Shown here in pieces: positions 17,576-25,375 of a DNA stretch of 29,904 nt (positions are counted from its first letter, which is position 1; every line of letters begins with the position of its first letter). The notes below the pieces were generated by a model that did not search any database, was not told the origin of the DNA, and worked only from the letters and a program-made list of their open reading frames with translations. A program made the translations under genes and the position numbers. The DNA lies in the NCBI GenBank assembly GCA_910576975.1, contig CAJTJY010000032.1, forward strand, positions 1 through 29,904, read 5' to 3'. This DNA is from an uncultured Lachnospiraceae bacterium (lineage in GTDB: Bacteria; Bacillota; Clostridia; Lachnospirales; Lachnospiraceae).

Positions 17576-19195
17576 ATGAATATAGCCGCATACTGCCGTG
17601 TATCCACGGACAAGGAAGACCAACTAAACAGCCTTGAAGCTCAAAAAGCCTTTTTTGCTGAATATACTGCGCATACAGGTGACACCCTTGTTAGATTATA
17701 TGCAGACGAAGGCATTTCTGGAACTAAAATTAAAAATCGGAAAGAATTCTTGCGCATGATGTCTGATGCTGAGCATGGCTTGTTTGATATGGTAGTGGTA
17801 AAGGATATCTCCCGTTTTGCCCGTAACACAGTGGATCTTCTTCAAAATATCCGCAAGTTGAAATCATTAGGCATTGAAACGCAATTCCTCACGGCAAATA
17901 TGACTAGCATGGGAAACAGTGAATTTGTCTTGACCATTTTTGGCGCATTGGCGCAGGAAGAAAGCGCCAATACATCCAAGCGGGTGAAGTTTGGAAAAAA
18001 AATGAATGCGGAAAAAGGGAGAGTTCCCAATATTGTTTACGGCTACAATAAAACCATAGGCGATTATTTTAATCTGGAAATTAATCAAGAAGAGGCGGTC
18101 GTCATTCAACAGATTTACCAGTGGTATACCAAAGAAGGCTATGGAGCCTCCAAGATTTCTAACATGTTAAATGAACGTGGACTAAAAACAAAGCGCAACT
18201 GCCAGTGGAGTCAGAATGCGATCTGCCGTATCCTTACAAACGAATTATACACAGGTAAAATCATCAATGGCAAGCAGGAAGTAGCTGATTTCCTAACCGG
18301 AAGACGTACTAAGAAGGATGAAACAGACTGGGTGGTTGTAGAGCGGCCAGATTTACGGATCATTGAGCCAGAAGTATATGAAAAAGCACAGCAGATACTG
18401 CAGACCAGGAACAAATCCTTTCACATCAAGCATCAACGCCAGAGTAATAAACATCTTTTTTCCACGCTTGTCAAGTGCAAAGAGTGCGGCTGGTCGTTTC
18501 GGCGTACTGTCCGTACCTATAAGAATACCTATGTCCGCTGGGTATGCTCTGGGCATAACGGCAGAGGCGCCGATAGCTGCCCCAATGCTGTGACTGTGGA
18601 CGAAGAAGAGTTGATTCAAGCGTTACAAGATTATTTTTCTGAAATGTTGAAGCAGAAAAAGAATATAATCCACAATGTTGTCCGCGAGTTCCAACGTATC
18701 TATAAGGCAAAAGACGAAAACATGGAATATGAAAAAGAATTAAGCCATCAGCTAGCCAAACTACAGAGAACCAGACAGAAATATATGGATATGTATACAG
18801 ATGACCTGATCACCCGAGAAGAACTGAATAGCAAAATTGGCGGTATGCGAAAAGAAATGGAGCGGCTCGAAAGTGATTTGAAAATGGTATCATATCATCT
18901 GACAAAAGGAGAACAATTAGAGCATGTCCTTGGTAATACTTTCAAAGCAGTTGAAGATATCACTGACGTACATCAGATGACCAATGAGCAGCTCAAACAG
19001 ATTATCCAGAAAATCGAAGTGGACAAAGCGGGGAACGTGGATATTTTTCTGCGGCTGTTTGGAGATTTGGGATTGGAAGAAGCAGTACTGATTGAGAATA
19101 CAGCAAATACGACTGAAAATATGCCCAATACGGCGGGAAACATGCAAAATACAACTGAAACCAATAACGTTCCAAATAACAACAACCATACATAA
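17576..19195 (+). CDS. Large serine recombinase of the spoIIID element
   Basis: 539 residues. The resolvase domain (1-140) has the nucleophile Ser10 in YCRVSTD and the FARNTVDLL, FGALAQEE and RVKFGKK motifs. Next come a recombinase domain (about 160-270), a zinc ribbon (CKECGW, then WVCSGHN to CPNA) and a coiled-coil segment (about 350-450). The family includes the SpoIVCA/SpoIVCA-like enzymes that excise skin elements. The last ~30 residues are low-complexity Asn/Thr; the final codons (NNNNHT and stop) are also the right attachment arm and core, so gene end and recombination site overlap. A ribosome binding site (GGAAGG near 17559-17564) lies 11 bases before the ATG. CATAAAAT at 17540-17547 could be a weak sigma-E -10, but its -35 is unconvincing. 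Expected job: joining attL and attR to restore spoIIID. Confidence 0.93.
   Translation: MNIAAYCRVSTDKEDQLNSLEAQKAFFAEYTAHTGDTLVRLYADEGISGTKIKNRKEFLRMMSDAEHGLFDMVVVKDISRFARNTVDLLQNIRKLKSLGIETQFLTANMTSMGNSEFVLTIFGALAQEESANTSKRVKFGKKMNAEKGRVPNIVYGYNKTIGDYFNLEINQEEAVVIQQIYQWYTKEGYGASKISNMLNERGLKTKRNCQWSQNAICRILTNELYTGKIINGKQEVADFLTGRRTKKDETDWVVVERPDLRIIEPEVYEKAQQILQTRNKSFHIKHQRQSNKHLFSTLVKCKECGWSFRRTVRTYKNTYVRWVCSGHNGRGADSCPNAVTVDEEELIQALQDYFSEMLKQKKNIIHNVVREFQRIYKAKDENMEYEKELSHQLAKLQRTRQKYMDMYTDDLITREELNSKIGGMRKEMERLESDLKMVSYHLTKGEQLEHVLGNTFKAVEDITDVHQMTNEQLKQIIQKIEVDKAGNVDIFLRLFGDLGLEEAVLIENTANTTENMPNTAGNMQNTTETNNVPNNNNHT
19164..19194 (+). other. Right attachment site and internal arm
   Basis: Internal arm 19164-19188 followed by core TACATA (19189-19194). 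The wider context reads ACC-A-TACATA-A-AG here and ACC-G-TACATA-T-AG on the left, so the two sites agree beyond the core. Recombination at the core turns ACC GTA CAT A plus AA GAT into Thr-Val-His-Lys-Asp, the normal SpoIIID sequence. Confidence 0.72.
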
Positions 19196-19340
19196 AGATG
19201 TGACAGAACGTCTTGTTCAGATTAATCCAGTGCTGGCTTCCCAGGCCCGCAAGGTTTTGGATCTAAATAAATCGGAACGTCATATCCGTGGAGGCTTGGC
19301 AACCAGAGAAAAGTATCTTCACCAAAAAGGGGCTGTCTAA
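19191..19340 (+). CDS. spoIIID: spoIIID, 3' part, separated from its start by the element
   Basis: Starting from the His codon shared with the core, the frame reads HKDVTERLVQINPVL and continues through LNKSERHIRGG to a TAA at 19338-19340. This is the well-conserved second half of SpoIIID, including the end of the recognition helix and the C-terminal basic region (KSERHIRGGLATREKY). In the present arrangement it has no promoter or start codon of its own that I would trust, so it is silent unless the element leaves. All conserved parts are intact with no frameshift, which argues for selection on a functional, reassembled gene. Confidence 0.9.
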   Translation, partial: HKDVTERLVQINPVLASQARKVLDLNKSERHIRGGLATREKYLHQKGAV

Positions 19341-19433
19341 AAAACGGCCCTTAGGTGACAATGCTGTTGTGAAAGAAGATGGTTTTTATGTGTGTGATTA
19401 AAATAAATCAAGGGAAATGATTAAAATTATCAC

Positions 19434-19462
19434 TATACATGATGTAGAATCTATGTTAAGAT
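19434..19462 (+). promoter_or_regulatory. Promoter of the leuA T-box transcript
   Basis: TATACA (19434-19439), 17-base spacer, TAAGAT (19457-19462) with an extended TG upstream of the -10. Transcription would start near 19469, just before the T-box leader. The 90 bases between the spoIIID stop and this promoter hold nothing else I can identify. Confidence 0.5.
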
Positions 19463-19468
19463 AAAACA

Positions 19469-19812
19469 TGTGAGAAGCGAAGAAAAGGAATAGTAGCTGA
19501 GGAAGAGCTTTCAGAGAGCCATCGGGGGTGCAAGATGGCAGCGATGCCGCAGTGAACTGGCCTTGGAGCTTCCGGCTGAAACATTTTTGGCGCTACAGGT
19601 AAAATGTGAGTTTGTCAGGAAAGAAGTAAGTCAGGACGGGTTCTCCCGTTATAGAGATAAGCATGGAAGCAGATATTGTCTTGGCCGGGATCAGAGGCTG
19701 GCAAAGCGGAGTGCAGATAAGAGCATGGAAACATGAAGCAGAGTGGTACCGCGCAAGATAAGCATATCTTTCGTCTCTATTATCTTCGGATGATGGATGC
19801 GAAGGATTTTTT
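19469..19812 (+). promoter_or_regulatory. T-box leader, leucine type, with terminator
   Basis: The conserved T-box sequence AGAGTGGTACCGCG lies at 19740-19753. Stem I begins near GGAAGAGC (19501) and closes with GGAGCTTCC further down; it contains an AGAGAG motif and a CATC/GATG apical hairpin. The specifier region reads AGTGAA-CTG-GCC, giving codon CTG (19557-19559), a leucine codon that fits the downstream leuA. AGAG of the T-box can pair with CTCT at 19775-19778 as antiterminator. The competing terminator uses TCTTCG and CGAAGGA (19783-19806) followed by a run of T's to 19812. Uncharged leucyl-tRNA should favour readthrough into leuA. Confidence 0.9.
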
Positions 19813-19896
19813 GTTTTAAAAAGCTTTTCAGAGATCCACATGATGAAATGGTATTACGATTGCATAAAATAATTATTACTTATGGAGGAACAGATC

Positions 19897-21897
19897 ATGA
19901 AGAATTATGAAAAATATGAGAGGCAGTATTTTATGCCGCCGCAAGTAACCTATGAGTGGGTGAAAAAGGAATATATTACAAAGCCTCCCATATGGTGCAG
20001 CGTAGATTTGCGGGATGGAAATCAGGCATTGATCGAGCCGATGAGCTTGGAGGAGAAATTGGAATTTTTCCAGCTTTTGGTTGACGTAGGATTTAAAGAG
20101 GTTGAAGTAGGGTTTCCAGCGGCTTCCGATACAGAATACAATTTTATGCGTGCGCTGATTGAGCGGGAGATGATCCCGGACGATGTAACAGTGCAAGTGC
20201 TGACGCAGGCGAGAGAGCATATTATTCGTAAAACATTTGAGGCAGTAAAGGGGGCGCCCCATGCAGTGGTGCATTTGTATAATTCCACTTCCTTGGCTCA
20301 GCGGGAGCAGGTATTTAAGAAGAGCAAGGAAGAGGTGAAGCAGATTGCTGTTGAGGGGGCGATTCTGTTAAAGGAACTTGCCAATGAGACGGAAGGAAAT
20401 TTTACGTTTGAGTATAGTCCGGAGAGCTTTTCTGGAACGGAGGTCGATTATGCGCTGGAAGTGTGCAATGCGGTGCTCGACATCTGGCAGCCGACGCCGG
20501 AACAGAAAGTAATTATCAATCTGCCCACTACCGTGGAAAATGCCATGCCTCATATATTTGCAGGGCAGGTGGAATATATGAGTAAACATATGCTTTTCCG
20601 TGAGAATGTGATTTTGTCGCTGCATCCTCACAACGACCGCGGGGTTGGAATTTGTGATGCGGAATTTGGGATTCTTGCAGGGGCTGACCGGATTGAAGGA
20701 ACATTGTTTGGCAATGGGGAGCGTACCGGAAATGTGGACATTGTGACGCTTGCTATGAATATGTTTTCTCATGGGGTGGACCCCCAATTGGATTTCAGCA
20801 ATATGTCCAAGATTGCCGAGGTTTATGAGCGTTGCACGCGCATGCAGATTTCTCCAAGGCAGCCTTATGCGGGAGAATTGGTATTTACGGCATTCTCTGG
20901 CTCGCATCAGGATGCGATTGCTAAGGGCATGGCATGCAGGGAGGAACATCCGCAGGCGCACTGGACCGTGCCATATCTGCCGATTGATCCCAAGGATGTC
21001 GGACGCACGTATGATTCTGATGTGATTCGCATTAATAGCCAGTCTGGAAAGGGCGGCGTTGCCTATATATTAAAGCAAAATTACGGTATTACGATCCCCG
21101 AAAAGATGCGGGAAGAAGTAGGCTATACGGTTAAAGGCGTTTCTGACCGTCGCCATATGGAGCTTTCTCCTCAATTAATTTACCAGATATTTGAGGAGCA
21201 TTATGTCAACAATATGCCGCTTTTCAGGATTACAGAATGTCATTTTAAACAGAAAGACGGTATTTTGGCAGAAGCTTCTATTTCTCATGGCGGGCAGGTG
21301 CTTACTGTGAATGGAAATGGAAACGGACGTTTGGACGCAGTAAGTAATGCATTGAAGCAATATTTTAACATTAGCTATGAGCTGTCTGTGTATGAGGAAC
21401 ATTCTATGTCTCGAGGCTCTTCTGCAAAAGCTGTTTCTTATGTAGGAATCTCTTGCAATCATCAACTATACTGGGGCGTAGGAATAGACGAGGATATTAT
21501 TTCTTCGTCCATCGAGGCGCTCTGCGTGGCAGTCAACAAGCTGGAGCAAATTCAGCAGAATGAAGAGTGCAGGGACGAACGGCTGAATGAGATTATGAAT
21601 TATATACAGGAACATTATCTGACGGTGACGCTGGATGACTTGGCGGAAAAGCTTCATTTGTCCAAGCCATATCTCTCAAAATATATTAAAGAGAAATCTG
21701 GAAATACGTTTGGTGAAATTGTCAAGAATGTCCGTATGAAGAAAGCAAGGACGCTTTTGAAAAATACCAGCATGACGGTGGAAAATATTGCCGATAATGT
21801 AGGTTATCAAAATGTAGAACATTTTAATCGTCTTTTTAAGAAGAAGTACGGCATGACGCCAGTGCAGTTTCGAAATAGCAAACAGGGAATGAAATAG
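19897..21897 (+). CDS. leuA: 2-isopropylmalate synthase fused to an AraC-type DNA-binding domain
   Basis: 666 residues. Residues 1 to about 555 are a full 2-isopropylmalate synthase of the LeuA2 type, the first committed step of leucine synthesis (2-oxoisovalerate plus acetyl-CoA). The HMGL-like barrel has DLRDGNQA with Asp37, Arg39 and Asp40, and metal-binding His243-Pro-His245. Residues ~430-555 are the leucine-binding allosteric domain. From residue ~559 to the end there is a complete AraC/XylS double helix-turn-helix (LDDLAEKLHLSKPYLSKYIKE, then ENIADNVGYQNVEHFNRLFKK and GMTPVQFR), in frame with no stop or frameshift. The enzyme could thus bind DNA in response to leucine; this is inference. 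An upstream in-frame ATG at 19882 overlaps the GGAGG (19884-19888) that serves ATG 19897, so I use 19897. Expression is under the leucine T-box. Confidence 0.92.
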   Translation: MKNYEKYERQYFMPPQVTYEWVKKEYITKPPIWCSVDLRDGNQALIEPMSLEEKLEFFQLLVDVGFKEVEVGFPAASDTEYNFMRALIEREMIPDDVTVQVLTQAREHIIRKTFEAVKGAPHAVVHLYNSTSLAQREQVFKKSKEEVKQIAVEGAILLKELANETEGNFTFEYSPESFSGTEVDYALEVCNAVLDIWQPTPEQKVIINLPTTVENAMPHIFAGQVEYMSKHMLFRENVILSLHPHNDRGVGICDAEFGILAGADRIEGTLFGNGERTGNVDIVTLAMNMFSHGVDPQLDFSNMSKIAEVYERCTRMQISPRQPYAGELVFTAFSGSHQDAIAKGMACREEHPQAHWTVPYLPIDPKDVGRTYDSDVIRINSQSGKGGVAYILKQNYGITIPEKMREEVGYTVKGVSDRRHMELSPQLIYQIFEEHYVNNMPLFRITECHFKQKDGILAEASISHGGQVLTVNGNGNGRLDAVSNALKQYFNISYELSVYEEHSMSRGSSAKAVSYVGISCNHQLYWGVGIDEDIISSSIEALCVAVNKLEQIQQNEECRDERLNEIMNYIQEHYLTVTLDDLAEKLHLSKPYLSKYIKEKSGNTFGEIVKNVRMKKARTLLKNTSMTVENIADNVGYQNVEHFNRLFKKKYGMTPVQFRNSKQGMK

Positions 21898-21911
21898 ATT
21901 ATGCATTGTTT

Positions 21912-21940
21912 GTCACCCAAAAGCGGCTTTTCTTTGTGAC
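21912..21940 (+). terminator. Possible terminator after leuA
   Basis: GTCAC (21912-21916) pairs with GTGAC (21936-21940), enclosing AAAAG/CTTTT (21919-21931). The following T stretch is short and displaced, so termination would be weak. Confidence 0.35.
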
Positions 21941-22108
21941 TGAATGTTTTTAATAAAGGAAGCCTGTGTTTGTCAGCAGTTAATAGTAAGGGGACATGAT
22001 GATGAGATTGTATTCTAGCATGATTTTTAGATCTCATCTGGGGTGTGCCGCTGACCGGACGCACAGCGCAGGTTTCTAAAAAGTTTAGAGAATCTAAGGC
22101 TTTTCTTC

Positions 22109-22137
22109 TTGTAAATGTTTATATCCTTCTATATAAT
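22109..22137 (+). promoter_or_regulatory. Promoter facing the degenerate repeat array
   Basis: TTGTAA (22109-22114), exactly 17 bases, then a perfect TATAAT (22132-22137). A start near 22144 would transcribe the repeat array and possibly continue about 1.1 kb into guaA. No open reading frame of note follows on the plus strand, so the immediate product would be untranslated RNA. Confidence 0.6.
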
Positions 22138-22224
22138 AAGAGGTATTCGCAGAGTGCTCTTGCCCCAGATTCAGAGAGGTGATTTTTCAGACAGCAGTAA
22201 ACTCATGAAAGAACAGAGTGATAG

Positions 22225-22905
22225 AGTTGGTGGAAACTGAGAATCCATGGTGCGTAAATCTGAATCCAAATAGAGATGCATTTGATGGAAAGTATAAGCA
22301 TCTGATTTACAAACATGAAGCAAGAGTGATGGATTTAGTGGAAAATGCGAAGCCATGGGATGTAAACTGAGAGAAAAGAGAGAAGGATTTGGTGGAAATT
22401 GTAAGTGGATGGTGTATAAAGATGAAGAAAAATAGAGATGACGTTGGTGGAAACTGAGAAGAGATCGTGTGCAATTAAAAAAAGAGAGAAAGATTTGGTG
22501 GAAACTGTAAGCGCAAGGTGTGCAAACAAGAAGGAAAGTAGAGATAGAGTTGTAAAAATCTGCGAAGCCATTGTGTGCAATTAAAAGAAAGTTTTAGTGG
22601 AAAATGCGAAGCCATGGGATGTAAATATGAAAGAAAAGAGAGAAGGATTGGTAGAAACTGAAAGCGCAAGGTGTGAAAACATGAAGAAAAAGAAGTATAG
22701 AGTTGTAGAAAGCTGAGAGGCATTGTCTGTAACTAAAGGTAAAGAAAAAAGAGGCGTATTTGGTGGAAGCTGTAAGCGCAAGTTGAGTAAACATGAAGAA
22801 AAAGAAGTATAGAGTTGTAGAAAGCTGAGAGGCATTGTCTGTAACTAAAGGTAAAGAAAAAAGAGGCGTATTTGGTGGAAGCTGTGAAAGCAAGGGGCGT
22901 TATCA
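22225..22905 (+). repeat. Degenerate ~54-bp tandem repeat array, about 13 units
   Basis: Units recognisable by GGTGGAAACTG-like starts occur near 22229, 22284, 22337, 22391, 22446, 22497, 22550, 22596, 22650, 22703, 22762, 22815 and 22874, a mean step of about 54 bases. Two alternating unit types appear, one with CTGAGAAGCCATGG and one with CTGTAAGCGCAAGG, giving a ~110-bp higher-order unit. The last part is a perfect 95-bp duplication (22679-22773 and 22791-22885). The plus strand is purine-rich. Translations of the minus strand are hydrophobic repeats and I regard them as non-coding. There are no spacers, so it is not a CRISPR array. Confidence 0.8.
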
Positions 22906-22914
22906 TAAAACATA

Positions 22915-23115
22915 GATTAGATAAATAAGTTTAAATTATTAAAATTATCGGGAGTGGTCATGAGGCATATGTTAGAGAAATGAGTTTAATTATGGAAATC
23001 GTCGAAAGGGCTCATGAGGAAAAGAAAGAGCAGTAAGAATGAAACATGAAAACTGTTGAAAGGGCTCATAAGGCATACATTTGATAAATAAGTGTGAATC
23101 TCGAAAGTCATCGGA
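22915..23115 (+). repeat. Second degenerate repeat family before guaA
   Basis: Three to four units of about 55 bases around GATAAATAAGT, TATGGAAATCGTCGAAAGG and GCTCATGAGG-like blocks, starting near 22920, 22977, 23032 and 23083. The sequence differs from the preceding array but the period is similar. The remainder up to the guaA ribosome binding site contains no gene I can support. Confidence 0.5.
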
Positions 23116-23230
23116 TGCAAATGCATGTATTGAATAAGAAAGCTAAGAGAACATCACAAGAAGACGGAATAATTTCTACATGGACTATGGCGAAATTGTT
23201 TGAAGACAGAAGATATAGGAGGAAAGAGCA

Positions 23231-24772
23231 TTGAAGAGGGAAACAATAGTTGTTCTTGATTTTGGCGGGCAGTATAATCAGCTAATTGCCCGGCGTGTTC
23301 GGGAATGCAATGTGTATTGTGAAGTAAAGCCATACACAATTAGCCTGGACGATATCAAGTCTATGGAGCCAAAAGGAATTATCTTTACAGGCGGTCCGAA
23401 TAGTGTCTATGAAGAGGCATCCCCTCATTATCAGAAAGAGATTTTTGACTTGGGGATTCCAATTTTGGGGATTTGCTATGGTTCACAGCTTATGGCGTAT
23501 AGTTTGGGGGGAGTTGTGCAGACGGCTCCGGTCAGCGAATATGGTCATACGGAGGTAGAAGTAGATACCTCGGATGTAATTTTTGAAGGAGTATCTCAAA
23601 AATCTGTCTGTTGGATGAGCCACACGGATTATATAGAAACCGCGCCAGAAGGCTTTCGGGTTACGGCTCATACTTTGGTATGTCCAGTTGCTGCAATGGC
23701 TTGTCCAGAGCGAAAATTGTATGCGACACAGTTCCATCCAGAGGTTATGCATACTGCAGAAGGAATGAAAATGCTTTCTAATTTTGTTTATAAGGTCTGT
23801 GGCTGTTCGGGAGATTGGAAGATGGATTCTTTCGTAGAATCAACGATTGCAAGCCTGCGTCAGCAAATTGGAGATGGCAAAGTGCTCTGCGCATTGTCTG
23901 GCGGTGTTGACTCTTCTGTCGCTGCGGTACTGCTCTCGAAAGCAGTGGGGAGGCAGCTTACTTGTGTCTTTGTGGATCACGGTCTTCTCCGCAAAAATGA
24001 AGGGGATGAAGTGGAAGAGGTGTTCGGGCCTGATGGGGCCTATGAGCTAAACTTTATTCGTGTAAATGCACAACAAAGATACTATGAGAAATTAAAGGGC
24101 GTTACTGAACCGGAAGAGAAACGTAAAATTATAGGTGTAGAATTTATTCGTGTATTTGAAGAAGAGGCCAAGAAAATCGGCGCAGTGGATTATCTGGTCC
24201 AGGGCACAATTTATCCTGACGTGATAGAGTCAGGTCTGGGAAAGTCTGCCGTTATTAAATCCCATCATAATGTGGGCGGGCTTCCCGAGGTTGTGGATTT
24301 TAAAGAGATTATTGAACCGTTGCGTATGCTTTTCAAAGACGAGGTAAGAAAAGCTGGCCTGGAGCTTGGAATTCCAGAACATCTAGTATTTCGTCAGCCT
24401 TTCCCTGGTCCTGGTCTTGGCATCCGCATTATCGGAGAAGTAACAGAGGAAAAGGTTAAAATTGTGCAGGAAGCAGATGCTATCTATCGGGAGGAAATTG
24501 CCAAAGCTGGATTAGATAAGGGGCTGGGGCAATATTTTGCAGCGCTGACGAATATGCGCTCAGTTGGCGTCATGGGAGATTTCAGAACCTATGATTATGC
24601 TGTGGCGCTTCGAGCGGTGAATACCAGCGATTTCATGACAGCGGAGGCAGCTGAACTCCCCTGGGAAGTGCTTTGTAAAGTTACTAACCGGATTGTGAAT
24701 GAGGTCAAAGGAGTTAACAGGGTGGTTTATGATTGTACTGGGAAACCGCCAGGGACGATTGAGTTCGAATAG
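23231..24772 (+). CDS. guaA: GMP synthase (glutamine-hydrolysing)
   Basis: 513 residues, making GMP from XMP, ATP and glutamine. The class I amidotransferase domain opens with DFGGQYNQL and holds the nucleophile Cys82 in GICYGSQ and the His and Glu of QFHPEV. The ATP pyrophosphatase domain has the P-loop SGGVDSS at 223-229 and DHGLLRKNEGDEV. The C-terminal dimerisation domain contains FPGPGLGIRI and ends in KPPGTIEFE. The start is TTG, with AGGAGG at 23217-23222 eight bases upstream; no better ATG is available. The conserved 3' end of guaA is a well-known target for site-specific integrases, and an integrase remnant lies directly downstream. A strong terminator follows. Confidence 0.97.
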   Translation: MKRETIVVLDFGGQYNQLIARRVRECNVYCEVKPYTISLDDIKSMEPKGIIFTGGPNSVYEEASPHYQKEIFDLGIPILGICYGSQLMAYSLGGVVQTAPVSEYGHTEVEVDTSDVIFEGVSQKSVCWMSHTDYIETAPEGFRVTAHTLVCPVAAMACPERKLYATQFHPEVMHTAEGMKMLSNFVYKVCGCSGDWKMDSFVESTIASLRQQIGDGKVLCALSGGVDSSVAAVLLSKAVGRQLTCVFVDHGLLRKNEGDEVEEVFGPDGAYELNFIRVNAQQRYYEKLKGVTEPEEKRKIIGVEFIRVFEEEAKKIGAVDYLVQGTIYPDVIESGLGKSAVIKSHHNVGGLPEVVDFKEIIEPLRMLFKDEVRKAGLELGIPEHLVFRQPFPGPGLGIRIIGEVTEEKVKIVQEADAIYREEIAKAGLDKGLGQYFAALTNMRSVGVMGDFRTYDYAVALRAVNTSDFMTAEAAELPWEVLCKVTNRIVNEVKGVNRVVYDCTGKPPGTIEFE

Positions 24773-24780
24773 TCGGAGCT

Positions 24781-24822
24781 AAGCCGCAAAGCCAGTAAAA
24801 TCAATGGTTTGCGGCTTTTTTC
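24781..24822 (+). terminator. Rho-independent terminator of guaA
   Basis: AGCCGCAAA (24782-24790) pairs with TTTGCGGCT (24808-24816) and is followed by a run of T's. It begins ten bases after the guaA stop codon. Confidence 0.92.
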
Positions 24823-24851
24823 TTCATTTTATTGCATTACGATTGCATTTT

Positions 24852-25091
24852 TTATTTTACTTCTTTGTGGTAGGCTGCAGTGTGTTGGTTGCTGGTATAG
24901 TCTGCAACGCTTTGGGTGGCAGGTGTATACTGCAGCACTCCAGTCAGCTTGTTGGCAACTTCAAGATTGGTGTTTGGATACAGATGACCATAAGTTCCCA
25001 AGGTTGTCTGTATTTTTTCATGCCCCAGACGCTCTTTGATCAACAGGGGATTTTCGCCCATGCTGATGAGCAGTGAGGCGTGGGAATGCCG
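24852..25091 (-). pseudogene. Tyrosine integrase remnant (C-terminal ~79 residues)
   Basis: On the minus strand the frame from 25091 to the stop at 24852 reads RHSHASLLISMGENPLLIKE, then RLGHEKIQTTLGTYGHLYPN. This carries the box II Arg-His-x-His, the LGH motif and the catalytic Tyr (TYGH) of phage-type tyrosine recombinases. Everything upstream of the second catalytic Arg is missing: a stop codon immediately precedes it and the flanking DNA is the TTACGGTATAATAA repeat. Such integrases often sit beside their attachment site, here the 3' end of guaA, so this is probably the scar of an integrative element. Confidence 0.85.
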
Positions 25092-25150
25092 TTACGGTAT
25101 AATAACGACAAACGGAAAAAGCCTTTATTTTCAAGGGGTTTGAGCGTTTG
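25088..25150 (+). repeat. Direct repeat, left copy, bracketing the defence block
   Basis: TTACGGTATAATAA (25092-25105), then GACAAA, CGGAAAA and a TTATT-CAAGG region. The same series occurs at 29515-29579 in the same orientation, 4,427 bases away, with scattered differences. The left copy is fused directly to the truncated integrase. It may be an old attachment-site or insertion scar. Confidence 0.6.
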
Positions 25151-25246
25151 CCGTCATTTATTCAATTCCTTTTCCAAGTTGAAATCTGACGAGAAAAATA
25201 TCGAAAAAAGGAGGTTGTGAGGTTAACGACAAAACTGAATAATGCC

Positions 25247-25316
25247 AGCGGTTAGGCAAAATGCCGGGCCGCTGATTGCCATGGGCGTTTCATCTTATCA
25301 GGTGGACGCCCCTTTT
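25247..25316 (+). terminator. Two hairpins, the second terminator-like
   Basis: The first hairpin nests AGCGG/CCGCT around GGCA/TGCC (25247-25273). The second pairs GGGCGT (25283-25288) with ACGCCC (25306-25311) and is followed by TTTT. The pair could be the end of a small structured RNA or a leader left from a mobile element, and would insulate ietA from upstream transcription. Confidence 0.5.
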
Positions 25317-25375
25317 GTGTGTATAGCCAATAATATTAGACATATAATCTTGGTATAAACGTCTTTATGTATGTA

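Larger units (their letters stand above)
13257..19194 (+). mobile_element. 5.9-kb skin-like element inserted in spoIIID
   Basis: Bounded by direct copies of the core TACATA (13257-13262 and 19189-19194), with a period of 5,932 bases. The outer flanks are the two halves of spoIIID. Contents in order: a terminator, a 60-codon gene, a 179-bp palindromic element, two probable defence genes, and a large serine recombinase whose stop codon overlaps the right core. Genes 13998-19195 all point the same way with 28- and 31-base gaps and may form one transcript ending with the recombinase. The layout matches the sigK skin elements of Bacillus and Clostridioides, which a serine recombinase removes in the mother cell. 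Excision here is inferred from the perfect in-frame restoration, not observed. Confidence 0.9.

Noticed and set aside
19327..19352. Second insertion-element end or terminator at GGGGCTGTCT after spoIIID
   Set aside because: It resembles the start of the 179-bp palindrome for nine bases only, overlaps the last SpoIIID codons, and pairs weakly (AAGGG/CCCTT) without a T run.
19882..19896. Upstream ATG as start of leuA
   Set aside because: This ATG overlaps the GGAGG that is correctly spaced for ATG 19897, so the shorter protein is preferred.
22000..22110. Purine riboswitch upstream of guaA
   Set aside because: GTTTCTA occurs near 22073, but the conserved paired elements and the second loop motif of the purine aptamer are absent and the distance to guaA exceeds 1 kb.
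22171..22893. Several hydrophobic minus-strand open frames over the repeat array
   Set aside because: They simply translate the DNA repeats, overlap one another, have no ribosome binding sites and give Phe/Ser/Leu low-complexity products.
22225..22905. CRISPR array
   Set aside because: Units are contiguous and degenerate with no unique spacers between identical repeats, and no cas genes are present.
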